From NCBI GenBank assembly GCA_902768125.1, contig CACXKA010000004.1:62001-126000 (forward strand): a DNA stretch of 64,000 nucleotides, written 5' to 3'. The translations under genes were made by a program, and so were the position numbers. Origin of the DNA: an uncultured Bacteroidales bacterium. GTDB lineage: Bacteria; Bacteroidota; Bacteroidia; Bacteroidales; Bacteroidaceae. The notes beneath the pieces are model-generated. The model saw only the letters and a list, made by a program, of their open reading frames with translations, did not search any database and was not told the DNA's origin. This document shows, piece by piece, positions 52,844 through 61,331 of this stretch (the first letter of the stretch is position 1; each line of letters starts with the position of its first letter).

Positions 52844-53224
52844 ATGAAAAGGAACGACGAAGAAAGACAGCTCACCAAAGCCGAAATGGAAATCATGAAT
52901 GTGCTTTGGAATGCGAAGGGAATGACAACCCACGAAATCATTGAAGAGTATCCAGAACCCAAACCTGCCTACTCCACCATCGCCACATTCCTGAAAATCC
53001 TGACGAACAAAGGCTTCATCGCCTCACGCAAACAGGAAGGAGGAGGCAAGACCTTCGTGTTCTCACCCCTCATCAGCAGGGAGGCATACACCAACCGCGT
53101 GATGAAGGAAGTGAAGAGCACCTTCTTTGGAAACTCCTTGAAATCCATGCTCTCCTACTTCGCCCAGCATGAAGAAGTGTCGGAAGAAGACTTGCAGGAA
53201 ATCATGGAAATGATCAAGAAGTAA
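52844..53224 (+). CDS. BlaI/MecI/CopY-family repressor
   Basis: 126 residues with winged helix at residues 1-80 (RQLTKAEMEIMNVLWNAKGMTTHEIIEEYPEPKPAYSTIATFLKILTNKGF) and a C-terminal dimerisation helix. In the family, the repressor is cleaved when a membrane M56 protease senses a signal. The M56 gene follows 54 bp downstream. The palindrome in its promoter suggests self-repression. Confidence 0.92.
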   Translation: MKRNDEERQLTKAEMEIMNVLWNAKGMTTHEIIEEYPEPKPAYSTIATFLKILTNKGFIASRKQEGGGKTFVFSPLISREAYTNRVMKEVKSTFFGNSLKSMLSYFAQHEEVSEEDLQEIMEMIKK

Positions 53225-53278
53225 AGCATGCACTTCCAAGAAAATCATCAATTGTCAATCGTAAAATCGTAAATCACC

Positions 53279-54982
53279 ATGATATTCGTCCTCAAAGCCG
53301 CCATTACATTGGCACTCCTATACAGCTGTTTCTTCGTCTTTCTGAGCAAAGAAACATTCCATCGGTTCAACCGCTGCATGCTGGTGGGCATCATGCTCGT
53401 GTCGCTCGTCATGCCGATGTTCCACTTCACCACCTCCCACCCCACGGCTTTGAACGAAGAGGTGTATGTGGTGCAGAACTACATCGAGCACGACTATACG
53501 CCCATCGTAGTCGCACCACAAGTTCCTCGCATCACGTGGATTCAGGTGCTCACGGGTATCTATCTGACAGGCGTCGCCATCATGCTCATCCTCACCCTCG
53601 TGCAAGCCATCTCGCTCTCCCGCTTCCTCCGCTGTGGCGTGCGACACACCGACTCACAAGGCAACACCGTCATCCTGCACAATGGAGAGGTGCCACCCTT
53701 CAGCATCTTCCGCTTCATCGTCATGAGCGTGAAAGACTATGAGACGAGTCGCCAATACATCCTCACCCACGAACAGGAGCACATCCGTCTGGCTCACACC
53801 TACGACCTCCTCCTGCTTCAGGGCATGAAGATCTTCCAATGGTTCAACCCATTCATCTGGTTCCTCAGCCGCGACCTCAAGGCGGTACATGAATATGAGG
53901 CTGACCAGGCTGTCATCAACCAAGGCATCGATGCAAAATCATATCAACAACTTCTCGTGATGAAGGTGGTCGGGAATCGACTGCAGCCTTTCACCAACAA
54001 TCTGAATCACGGCTCACTCAAAAAACGTATTATTATGATGTACCAGAAACCTTCTAACCGATGGCTCATGCTCAAAGCACTTTGTGCCATCCCCGTGGCG
54101 GCATTGACGATCAATACCTTCGCCACACCTATTGAGACCGACCCCGTGGAAGATATGGTGAAGACATTGGAAACCACCAACGTGCCAACCATCAACGAGG
54201 TGAAAGAGAGTATCCCCACTATGGAAGAAGTCGTCGTGCCAGAGGCCCCAGAACAGGCTGTGCAGGATGATGACGACAAGAACCCACTTGTACTCGTCAA
54301 TGGTGTCGAAATCAATCTTCCTGCCGACCTCAAGACCCTCAATGATGAAACCATCGCTAAAGCCCTTAACATCAAGGAAGATGACGTGGAGAGCATCACT
54401 GTGCTCAAAGATGCTGCCGCCACGACTCTCTATGGTGAGAGAGGCAAGAATGGCGTCATCGAAATCAAGGTGAAATCAGCATTCTTGAATAAGCTTCCAG
54501 GCATTCAGCAGAACGAAGATGGTTCCTATTCCATCAACGGCAGGAAGGTTCAGAAAATCCTTGTGAACGGCAAGGAATACTTCAAAGCCCTCTCCGATGG
54601 TCAGGAAAAACTTGCCATTGAGGATGCCGAAATACCCACCATTCAGAACGCCATCCACGATGATCCCATCTTCGATATAGTTGAAGAGCCAGCGCAGTAT
54701 CCCGGCGGTCAAGGAGCCCTCATGCAGTACCTCGCTCAGAACATCCGCTATCCTAAGATTTCCGCAGAGAATGGTGTTCAGGGACGTATCCTCGTACAGT
54801 TCGTCATCGAGAAAGACGGTTCACTCAGCAACTTCAAGGTCGTCAAGGACGCGAAACCAGTATCAGATGGCATCACCGTCAATGCACAGGGCACAACAGC
54901 TGAAGGAAACGATATTCCAGAGTCCTTCGCGGAATGCCCAACTGGACACCCGCCAAGCAACGTGGTCAAGTGGTTCGGTTGA
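53279..54982 (+). CDS. BlaR1-like M56 protease with plug-like segments and TonB C-terminal domain (frameshifted end)
   Basis: 567 residues as read. Residues 1-115 and 270-290 hold membrane segments. The zinc site is HEQEH (His164, Glu165, His168), with EYEADQAV downstream. Residues ~335-400 resemble a TonB-receptor plug (DVESITVLKDAAATTLYGERGKNGVIEI). Residues ~400-435 (KLPGIQQNEDGSYSINGRK) closely resemble the plug of the outer-membrane proteins at 34221 and 42736. The TonB_C domain begins at QYPGGQGALMQYLAQNIRYP. Near 54931 the frame is lost: the conserved end (MPNWTPAKQRGQVVRLKYT) continues in another frame to TAA at 55015-55017. One missing G would explain it. Probably the sensor for the BlaI repressor. 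Confidence 0.85.
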   Translation: MIFVLKAAITLALLYSCFFVFLSKETFHRFNRCMLVGIMLVSLVMPMFHFTTSHPTALNEEVYVVQNYIEHDYTPIVVAPQVPRITWIQVLTGIYLTGVAIMLILTLVQAISLSRFLRCGVRHTDSQGNTVILHNGEVPPFSIFRFIVMSVKDYETSRQYILTHEQEHIRLAHTYDLLLLQGMKIFQWFNPFIWFLSRDLKAVHEYEADQAVINQGIDAKSYQQLLVMKVVGNRLQPFTNNLNHGSLKKRIIMMYQKPSNRWLMLKALCAIPVAALTINTFATPIETDPVEDMVKTLETTNVPTINEVKESIPTMEEVVVPEAPEQAVQDDDDKNPLVLVNGVEINLPADLKTLNDETIAKALNIKEDDVESITVLKDAAATTLYGERGKNGVIEIKVKSAFLNKLPGIQQNEDGSYSINGRKVQKILVNGKEYFKALSDGQEKLAIEDAEIPTIQNAIHDDPIFDIVEEPAQYPGGQGALMQYLAQNIRYPKISAENGVQGRILVQFVIEKDGSLSNFKVVKDAKPVSDGITVNAQGTTAEGNDIPESFAECPTGHPPSNVVKWFG

Positions 54983-55046
54983 AGTACACCCTCCCGGTTA
55001 CTTTCCGTCTACAATAATACATTTGTTTGGTAAATAAAGATTAGTT

Positions 55047-55083
55047 AAAAGGGAAGGTCGTAGCGATACGGCCTCCCCTTTTT
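55047..55083 (+). terminator. Rho-independent terminator after the BlaI/M56 pair
   Basis: AAAAGGG-AAGGTCG pairs with CGGCCT-CCCCTTTTT, followed by T's. It lies 30 bases after the restored M56 stop at 55017, which supports that stop as the original gene end. Confidence 0.8.
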
Positions 55084-55087
55084 CTTA

Positions 55088-55124
55088 ACCTCAAACCTCA
55101 AATCTCCAACCTCAAACCTCCAAG
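55088..55124. repeat. CTCAAACCTC tandem words (inverted copy of the GAGGTTTGAG family)
   Basis: CCTCAAACCTCAAATCTCC and similar words directly follow the terminator. Orientation is opposite to the three copies at 11292, 19723 and 20611. Confidence 0.8.
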
Positions 55125-55207
55125 CCTATTTCGGCCGCAAAAGCACAGCAAATAATTTGGCGAGAGAACATTTTTCTGGGTGAAAAACAAAAAAAAATTA
55201 AAAAAAT

Positions 55208-55239
55208 GTTGCATGAATGATTTATTTGTTCTACATTTG
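55208..55239 (+). promoter_or_regulatory. Promoter of the C13-peptidase operon
   Basis: GTTG (55208-55211), 20 bp, TACATTTG (55232-55239). A 40-base AT-rich leader precedes the first gene. Confidence 0.65.
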
Positions 55240-55283
55240 CCTAACTTTTATCAAACTATATAAACATTAAACCTAAAAATCTT

Positions 55284-55844
55284 ATGAAAAAGAACTTCAC
55301 CTTTTTTACCTTCGCAACAATGATGTTGCTGGGTATGTCAAGTGTTTTTTATGCATGTAGCAGCGATGACGACAATAACGGTAACCAACAGGAGTTGGGC
55401 GATAAGGCTGTGGCTGAATTGAAAAACCTGGTATTTGACGAGAACGGAAACGTTATGTTTAGTGAGACAGAGACGGCTGGTCTCTATGAACTCGGTTTGG
55501 GAGAGAAGAGCGATGCTGCAGACATCGTTGCCCAATACGTGAACAATGCAAGCTTCAAAGACGGAAAGGCCGAATACCAGCTGCCTGACAATCGTGGCAA
55601 GGTGATCGCAAACGAAGGCAATGAGGAAGGTGTCTTCTATCAAGTGCAGTTTGCCGTGAAGGAAATCCCAGTCAAGACATTATTGGTTGAGGAAATCAAC
55701 TACATGATGGGACAAGAAAACAAACTGGCAGCAACAAAAACATTGCAGTGCTCCGACTGCAATGTGATCTTCACCAAGCCCAAGCTTGCCAGCCCCGTAT
55801 GTCCTAAGTGTAAAAAGAGTGATAAAGTCAGAACGTATAAATGA
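55284..55844 (+). CDS. Lipoprotein with C-terminal four-Cys zinc ribbon
   Basis: 186 residues. Signal peptide with lipobox FYACSS (Cys25). A central ~120-residue domain (ELGDKAVAELKNLVFDENGNVMF; IVAQYVNNASFKDGKAEYQLPDNRGKV) has no recognised family. The C terminus is a rubredoxin-like zinc ribbon, CSDC (156, 159) and CPKC (173, 176). Zinc ribbons are rare in exported lipoproteins because the envelope is oxidising. Its stop overlaps the next gene by 4 bp, so it is coupled to the DUF4421 protein. Confidence 0.78.
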   Translation: MKKNFTFFTFATMMLLGMSSVFYACSSDDDNNGNQQELGDKAVAELKNLVFDENGNVMFSETETAGLYELGLGEKSDAADIVAQYVNNASFKDGKAEYQLPDNRGKVIANEGNEEGVFYQVQFAVKEIPVKTLLVEEINYMMGQENKLAATKTLQCSDCNVIFTKPKLASPVCPKCKKSDKVRTYK

Positions 55845-57031
55845 AAAGAGTTTTTTTATATAGTTGTCTGATGCTGATGTCCTTGATGGGACATGCCCAG
55901 CTGGATGTGGATGTGGACAACTCAAATAAGAGTGAGAAGGCATCTGAGGATGCCAAGGGTACAAACAAAATCTTCAACAAAGCCAAAGATTTTGTAGATA
56001 AAAAATGGGTAAAGAATGTGGACACGCTCTATATCCAGAACCCCAAACAAGTCTGGCGTGTCAGTTTAGACAGTTACCTCAGCCAATCGGATCTGGAGAT
56101 GAAATCGACCATCGATGGCTCTGTCTTATATTCAGATGTTGTAGGTGCCTTGAAATGCCATCCTCGCATCCGCACAGACGTATCCACCTCTATTGGTGTG
56201 CGTGTAGGATACAAAGGACTTGCGGCACACTATGCTTTCAACGTTGCAGGTGATAAGGGCAGAGACCTTTCGGTGAGCAGCTCAGGTACATGGTACTGTG
56301 TACACTTTCGCCTGCATGAGTTCAAGACCAAAGAACCGCAAGTGAAATATGAGGGAAATTTCATCAATTATGAAGGTTCTCCTGAATGGCAGAGTTTCTC
56401 AGACAGATGGAAGCTCGATTCCCCCATCAAGGCAAAGACGGTGGTGCTGGATGGTTACTACATCTTCAACAAGCGCCGCTTCTCCTATAAGGCTGCTTAT
56501 CGCCAGAGTGTCATTCAAAAACGTTCAGCCGGTTCCTGGCTGGCTGGTGCCATGTTCTATTATTCAGACTTCCGCTTCGACAACGACGTGAATGCCGACT
56601 TGATCATGTCTATGGGAGATGTGGGACGCATCAAACAATGGCAAGCGAATGTAGGTGCCGGCTACGGCTACAACTTTGTGCCTGCAAAGGGTTGGCTCAT
56701 CAGTGCGATGGCAATGCCTATGGTGACGCTTTACAACCATGTGAAGACTTACCAGTACGATTCCAACTTACGTGAGTTGGCGATAGATGAAGAAGAGCAC
56801 GATGACGACGAACTGCTGCCCGAAGACTACCGCATCACAAAGGTGGGGTCAGAGAGCCACAACAGCCGCATCTCGCTGAACTTCAATGCACGCCTTTCAC
56901 TCACCTACAACTGGAGTCGCTACTTCGTGAACCTGAACGGTCAGTTCTACAACTTCCGCTATCATCACAAGGATCACCGAGGAAACCTGAATGACTGGTA
57001 TGCCAATGCCACCATCGGCGTAAGACTCTAA
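55841..57031 (+). CDS. DUF4421 outer-membrane protein
   Basis: 396 residues. Signal peptide (ending GHAQ), an acidic linker (DVDVDNSNKSEKASEDAKG), then DUF4421: KKWVKNVDTLYIQNPKQVWRVSLDSYL and TSIGVRVGYKGLAAHYAFNVAGDKGRD. The rest alternates beta-strands and ends NWYANATIGVRL-like (DWYANATIGVRL), as expected for a small barrel assembled by BAM. DUF4421 has no known activity. Coupled to the zinc-ribbon lipoprotein by 4-bp overlap and 11 bp from the next gene. Confidence 0.82.
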   Translation: MKRVFLYSCLMLMSLMGHAQLDVDVDNSNKSEKASEDAKGTNKIFNKAKDFVDKKWVKNVDTLYIQNPKQVWRVSLDSYLSQSDLEMKSTIDGSVLYSDVVGALKCHPRIRTDVSTSIGVRVGYKGLAAHYAFNVAGDKGRDLSVSSSGTWYCVHFRLHEFKTKEPQVKYEGNFINYEGSPEWQSFSDRWKLDSPIKAKTVVLDGYYIFNKRRFSYKAAYRQSVIQKRSAGSWLAGAMFYYSDFRFDNDVNADLIMSMGDVGRIKQWQANVGAGYGYNFVPAKGWLISAMAMPMVTLYNHVKTYQYDSNLRELAIDEEEHDDDELLPEDYRITKVGSESHNSRISLNFNARLSLTYNWSRYFVNLNGQFYNFRYHHKDHRGNLNDWYANATIGVRL

Positions 57032-57042
57032 GAGACAAGCAC

Positions 57043-58113
57043 ATGAAGACTTATAACCTCCTTGCCACCCTGATGGCTGTAGCGATGCTGCTGGGCATGG
57101 GCTACAGCCTGACGGCATGCAGCAACGACGAGGATGAATCCAATTCTTCACCATCGGAGGTGCGCCCTGAGGTGTTGGTTTTGTTTTCATTCGACGGCTT
57201 GGGTGATGGCAGCTACAACGACCAGATTCTGCGTGGCATCAAGCTGGTGGAAAATGAGTATAACCAGAAAATGTCCATCAAGTTCGTGAACCCCAAGGAC
57301 ATGGAGGAGGTGGAGTCGCTGTGCACTTCGTGGTGGGCAAATATTGACAAGCCTGCCGATAAGAAGGGCACCATCCCACGCAGGTTGCTGGTGCTGGCTT
57401 CTTCCGACTACATTGAACCTGCCCGACGCCTGTTTGCCAATGCTGAGATGAACATCAACCGCTGTGTGCTGGTGTTTGAGGCGGAGGACAACGGCGACGA
57501 GACAGAACAAATCCGCTCGTTCGACATCGATATGTATGGCGCTTCTTGGCTGGCTGGTCGAACGGCTCGGGATTTGGGTTGCAAAAGTGCACTCGTGTTG
57601 CTGGGCAACAGCATGAACGAGACCACCTACGATGCTCGAGACGGTTTCGTGGACGGTTATGGTAAAGCAGAGGACGAAACCTCGGCTACTGTTGGAGCCA
57701 TTGCCGATGACTATAGAGGTTATGGCATGGCGACGGAACTGTATCGCAAGATGTATGACTATGATGGTCAGTATGATTTCATCTATGCAGTGGCTGGTGG
57801 CTCCAACATGGGAGCGTACCGCTATCTGCGTGAGAATCCTGACTGCGGCATCTACACAGCAGGAATGGACACCGACCAAAGTCCCTACTCTACGCTGATT
57901 GTAGGGTCAATGGTGAAGCGCATTGACCTTGTGCTTTACGACCATCTCAAGAATTGGTTTAATTTGAAGGACTTGCCCCGCCATCAGCACTATGGACTGG
58001 AAAGTGGCTATATTGATTGGCAAATTGCCGACCGATACGCATACCTGAAGGCCAGTGTGGAAGCGAATCGGGCGGAGGCCATCAGAAAGGAGAAGGAATA
58101 TGCGGCGAATTAA
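57043..58113 (+). CDS. BMP/PnrA-like substrate-binding lipoprotein
   Basis: 356 residues, lipobox LTACSN (Cys26). The fold is the type-I periplasmic-binding family of basic membrane proteins: FDGLGDGSYNDQILRGI, YGASWLAGRTARDLG, YDFIYAVAGGSNMGAY and AGMDTDQSPYSTLIVGSMVKRIDLVLYDHLK. PnrA-type members bind purine nucleosides. No ABC permease or ATPase is nearby, so it may sense or hold its ligand, not import it. It overlaps the next gene by 14 bp. Confidence 0.82.
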   Translation: MKTYNLLATLMAVAMLLGMGYSLTACSNDEDESNSSPSEVRPEVLVLFSFDGLGDGSYNDQILRGIKLVENEYNQKMSIKFVNPKDMEEVESLCTSWWANIDKPADKKGTIPRRLLVLASSDYIEPARRLFANAEMNINRCVLVFEAEDNGDETEQIRSFDIDMYGASWLAGRTARDLGCKSALVLLGNSMNETTYDARDGFVDGYGKAEDETSATVGAIADDYRGYGMATELYRKMYDYDGQYDFIYAVAGGSNMGAYRYLRENPDCGIYTAGMDTDQSPYSTLIVGSMVKRIDLVLYDHLKNWFNLKDLPRHQHYGLESGYIDWQIADRYAYLKASVEANRAEAIRKEKEYAAN

Positions 58114-60145
58114 ATGGATGATCGGTTGGTGCTTGTTGCTGCTGATGGCTTGCAATGACAATAACGATGCGACGTCAGAAGAGTCATTCCGCCAAGAGGT
58201 ACGAAAAGTAGCAATCGTGCTGCCCATGAATCATGGACAGAAGGAGCATTGGGAGCAAACCATCGAGATGGCAGCCAATGGTGTGAACGAGATTCAGAAG
58301 CAGAACATCCTGAACACTCCAAACGGACAAGACCGCGTGAAGGTGAAGATGGAGTTTGAATGGTTTGATGAAGAGACCGTGAATATGGAAGAACTGGGTG
58401 AGCAACTTGCTGCACGTGATGACATCGTGGCGGTGATGGGTGGCAAGTACAGTGCCGATGCCGCCGTTCTCGCTGCCTCACTCTGTCGTGCCAAGAAACC
58501 GTTCTTCACCATCGCCACAACCGAGGAGCTGGTACGTGCCTATGCCTCGACGGGTTCCCTTTGGGCCATGACGGAGAGTGATATCACACAATGTGAGATC
58601 CTGCTCAGCCGCGCCCTCTACTATGGTGCCAAAACCGTCTCTTTGCTTGCCAACAACGAAACACTCTATGGAAAGACTTTTGTGGACTGGTTTGGTTTTC
58701 AGGCTGAGGAGTTGGGCTTGGAAGTGAAGAGCATTCATGATTTCCGTCCAGAGACCCTTGCAGAGGAGAGCAAGAAGGCTGCCGAGGAGAATGCCGACGT
58801 GATCATCTGCGTGTCGAAAGAGATTGAAACCATTGAAGAGGCTTTCAAAAAAGCAGGCAGTCACACTCGCCGACTCTACAGCGACACTGCGTATGGTGCA
58901 GATGTGCTCGACCGTTTCGGCACCAAGGCAGAAGGCATTGAGGGCATCACCTTTGGCGCTTCCCCAGAATCGGGTTTCGACATCCTATACGAAATCAAAT
59001 ACGGCCAGCAGCCCACATTGGGTGCCGCACAAATCTATGATGCTGTGGTGATGCTGGGATGGGCACTTATCAACCAGCTTGCCACACCTGGCAAGAGTTC
59101 GCTGAATGACTACTTAAAGGAAGTGGCAGACACACGCATTGCCGGTGCCTGTGGACCAATCGAGTTTGACCACCAGATCTACACGTCTGTGGTCTCCTCC
59201 ACCTATTACCATTATTTGCTTTATCAGGGCAGGTACATCATTCTCGATTATATTTCATCAACAGGTTCCCACCGAACAGATGCGGCATTGGCTGCATGGA
59301 ACTGGAAGGCAGAACGGATGCAGGAGTTTCAGGATGAGGATGACTCAGGTTTGAACTATCCGACACTTGACCAGAAATGGGCTTTGCTGGTAGCTGCCAG
59401 CAGCGGATGGATGAACTACCGTCATCAAGCCGATGTGCTGCAGATGTATCAGATCTTGCGCCAGCAGGGATATGACGATGACCACATCGTGCTCATCATG
59501 GAGGATGACATCGCCAACAATGACCAAAATCCACACAAGGGTGTGGTGCAGGTGCGTCCCAACGGGGAGAATGTGTACCAGAATGTGGTGGTGGATTATC
59601 ACACCAGCGAATTGGAGCCCCAAGACATCCAACGCATTCTCTGTGGTGAGAAGAGTGAACGATTGCCAGAAGTGATTGGTGCTGACAGCGATGACAATGT
59701 ACTGTTCTTCTGGAGCGGTCATGGTGAACCAAACCAAATGCTTTGGTTGGATCGTGAAGAGGGTTTCACCCAGGAACTGGCACAAACGACTTTCAAAGCC
59801 ATGGAGGCAAGAAAGACCTATCGTAAGCTGCTCTGCCTCATCGAGGCATGCTATTCGGGCAGTGTGATGAGTGCCACTGAAGGTATTCCAGGCATACTCG
59901 CCATGACGGCTGCCAATCCTACGGAGACCTCCAAGGCTGACCTCTATTCAACCGATCTCAAGGTGTGGATGTCCAACCGCTTCACAGCCACCTTGCAGGA
60001 TTGCATCATCAACTCTCCCGACATCTCCTTGCGAGATCTTTACTACAGGCTCTTCATCAATACGGTGGGTAGTCACGTGATGACCTATAACGTGAAGAAT
60101 TATGGGAACATCCATCGTGAGACTATGAAGGAGTTCCTGAAATAG
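58100..60145 (+). CDS. Lipoprotein fusing a periplasmic-binding domain to a legumain-type (C13) cysteine peptidase
   Basis: 681 residues from the ATG at 58100, chosen because it starts a clean lipoprotein signal (LLLLMACND, Cys18). Residues ~35-410 are a type-I binding-protein domain (VAIVLPMNHGQKEHWEQTIEMAANGVNEIQ; VAVMGGKYSADAAVLAASLC; LGAAQIYDAVVMLGWALI). Residues ~425-665 are a C13 domain very close to legumain: MNYRHQADVLQMYQILR (Asn439), FFWSGHG (His541) and IEACYSGSVM (Cys584), so the catalytic set is intact. Legumain/GPI8 enzymes cut, and some ligate, after Asn or Asp. It overlaps the BMP-like gene by 14 bp and the convergent glycosyltransferase by 23 bp. Surface or periplasmic location is undecided. 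Confidence 0.88.
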   Translation: MRRIKWMIGWCLLLLMACNDNNDATSEESFRQEVRKVAIVLPMNHGQKEHWEQTIEMAANGVNEIQKQNILNTPNGQDRVKVKMEFEWFDEETVNMEELGEQLAARDDIVAVMGGKYSADAAVLAASLCRAKKPFFTIATTEELVRAYASTGSLWAMTESDITQCEILLSRALYYGAKTVSLLANNETLYGKTFVDWFGFQAEELGLEVKSIHDFRPETLAEESKKAAEENADVIICVSKEIETIEEAFKKAGSHTRRLYSDTAYGADVLDRFGTKAEGIEGITFGASPESGFDILYEIKYGQQPTLGAAQIYDAVVMLGWALINQLATPGKSSLNDYLKEVADTRIAGACGPIEFDHQIYTSVVSSTYYHYLLYQGRYIILDYISSTGSHRTDAALAAWNWKAERMQEFQDEDDSGLNYPTLDQKWALLVAASSGWMNYRHQADVLQMYQILRQQGYDDDHIVLIMEDDIANNDQNPHKGVVQVRPNGENVYQNVVVDYHTSELEPQDIQRILCGEKSERLPEVIGADSDDNVLFFWSGHGEPNQMLWLDREEGFTQELAQTTFKAMEARKTYRKLLCLIEACYSGSVMSATEGIPGILAMTAANPTETSKADLYSTDLKVWMSNRFTATLQDCIINSPDISLRDLYYRLFINTVGSHVMTYNVKNYGNIHRETMKEFLK

Positions 60146-61232
60146 TTTGGTAAAAATCGATGTATTGCTGCGCCACCTTGAGGTAGTCGTGGTGTTTTTT
60201 CACATAGTCGATGCTTTGCTGCTGGAGTAAGGGGATGCGTTCTGGATGAAGCACCAGCTTTTCGATTTCTTCATAGCAAGATTCATAGGTAGGTTGCACG
60301 TTGATGATGGGACGCAATTCCGTTTCGCCCAGAATCTCGTAATTCTCAGGTTCCCCACCCCCAATGTTGATGATGCCCTTGGACATTGCCAGGAGGGAGT
60401 TCATGGCTGGGGTGTAGCTGTAAAGCTGATCAAGGATAGCGTCGGAACTGTTCATCATCTCCTGATACTGGGCAAAGGGTACATCTTCAGCCACTTGCAC
60501 TTGCAATTGGTCAGGATATTTCTCTTGCACCGCCTGCGCTGCCTTGAGCATGATGTCTGTGCCCTTATAGGCAGAACGTGCTTTGTTGATGCCTGCAAAT
60601 AGCCTCACCACCCCATTCTTCGCATAAGAGCCTTCTGCCAACTTTGTAGGCATCTTGATGGGAGCTGGGATAAACTGCATCTTCTCCTTGAACTGCTGAT
60701 AGGTGACCCAATATTCATAAAGCTCTGCCACGATGCCGTCGCAATCTTCAGCAATGATACGATTGAGTTTCTCCTTGGGCGTGCCAATCCATTCCCTGCG
60801 ATAGAATTCTGCTTCTGCGTCGGTTCGCATCTGGTCGCCAAAGTTGAAGTCGCCATAACGGAGAGGACGTTGGTAGGAATTGACATACACCCAATAGTAA
60901 TCCATTCCAAAAGAACCCAGCACCACCTTGCCGTTGTTGCGACGCAAGTAGCGATAGATGGGCAGGATGCGTTCTGCCTTCAGTTCCAAGAACATAGGGT
61001 TGATGAGTTGCACCACATCGTAGCCTTTCATTTGGGGCAACGCCTTCATCAATCGCCACAGATAGCTCATTTTCCCCTGCAAACCATACTCACGCTTCAG
61101 GTCAATATCACGCGGATAGTTCTTCCAACCATCCCCATCGCTTGCCACCAAACAATCGTGCCCCAAGGCCTTGAAGCCCTCGGCAAGTGTGGCATGCACA
61201 TTGGAGTAGTCGCCTAACAGAAGAATCCTCAT
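60123..61232 (-). CDS. Glycosyltransferase, GT4-like
   Basis: 369 residues from the ATG at 61230-61232 (MRILLLGDYSNVHATLAEGFKALGHD); seven upstream codons overlap the promoter. GT-B fold: VRLFAGINKARSAYKGTDIMLKAAQAVQEKYPDQLQVQ and PAMNSLLAMSKGIINIGGGEPENYEILG, the usual C-terminal E-x7-E type region. Cytoplasmic, probably for surface glycan. It overlaps the peptidase gene at the 3' end and is divergent from a GT2 gene. Confidence 0.82.
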   Translation of the reverse strand: MRILLLGDYSNVHATLAEGFKALGHDCLVASDGDGWKNYPRDIDLKREYGLQGKMSYLWRLMKALPQMKGYDVVQLINPMFLELKAERILPIYRYLRRNNGKVVLGSFGMDYYWVYVNSYQRPLRYGDFNFGDQMRTDAEAEFYRREWIGTPKEKLNRIIAEDCDGIVAELYEYWVTYQQFKEKMQFIPAPIKMPTKLAEGSYAKNGVVRLFAGINKARSAYKGTDIMLKAAQAVQEKYPDQLQVQVAEDVPFAQYQEMMNSSDAILDQLYSYTPAMNSLLAMSKGIINIGGGEPENYEILGETELRPIINVQPTYESCYEEIEKLVLHPERIPLLQQQSIDYVKKHHDYLKVAQQYIDFYQTISGTPS

Positions 61233-61250
61233 CTTTTTGTGATATTTTTG

Positions 61251-61309
61251 CAAAGGTACGAATTTTTTTACTTTTTACTTTTCACTTTTCACTTTTTTAC
61301 TTATCTTTG
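61251..61309. promoter_or_regulatory. Divergent promoters between two glycosyltransferase genes
   Basis: TACCTTTG on the minus strand (61258-61251) serves the GT4-like gene with a leader of only ~13 bases. TATCTTTG on the plus strand (61302-61309) serves the GT2 gene. Between them are TTTTCACT words, as at 14416. Confidence 0.7.
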
Positions 61310-61331
61310 CAACCAAAATAACTCTATCAGC

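Noticed and set aside
57043..60145. ABC nucleoside importer
   Set aside because: Two binding-protein-like lipoproteins but no permease or ATPase on either side; one is fused to a peptidase.
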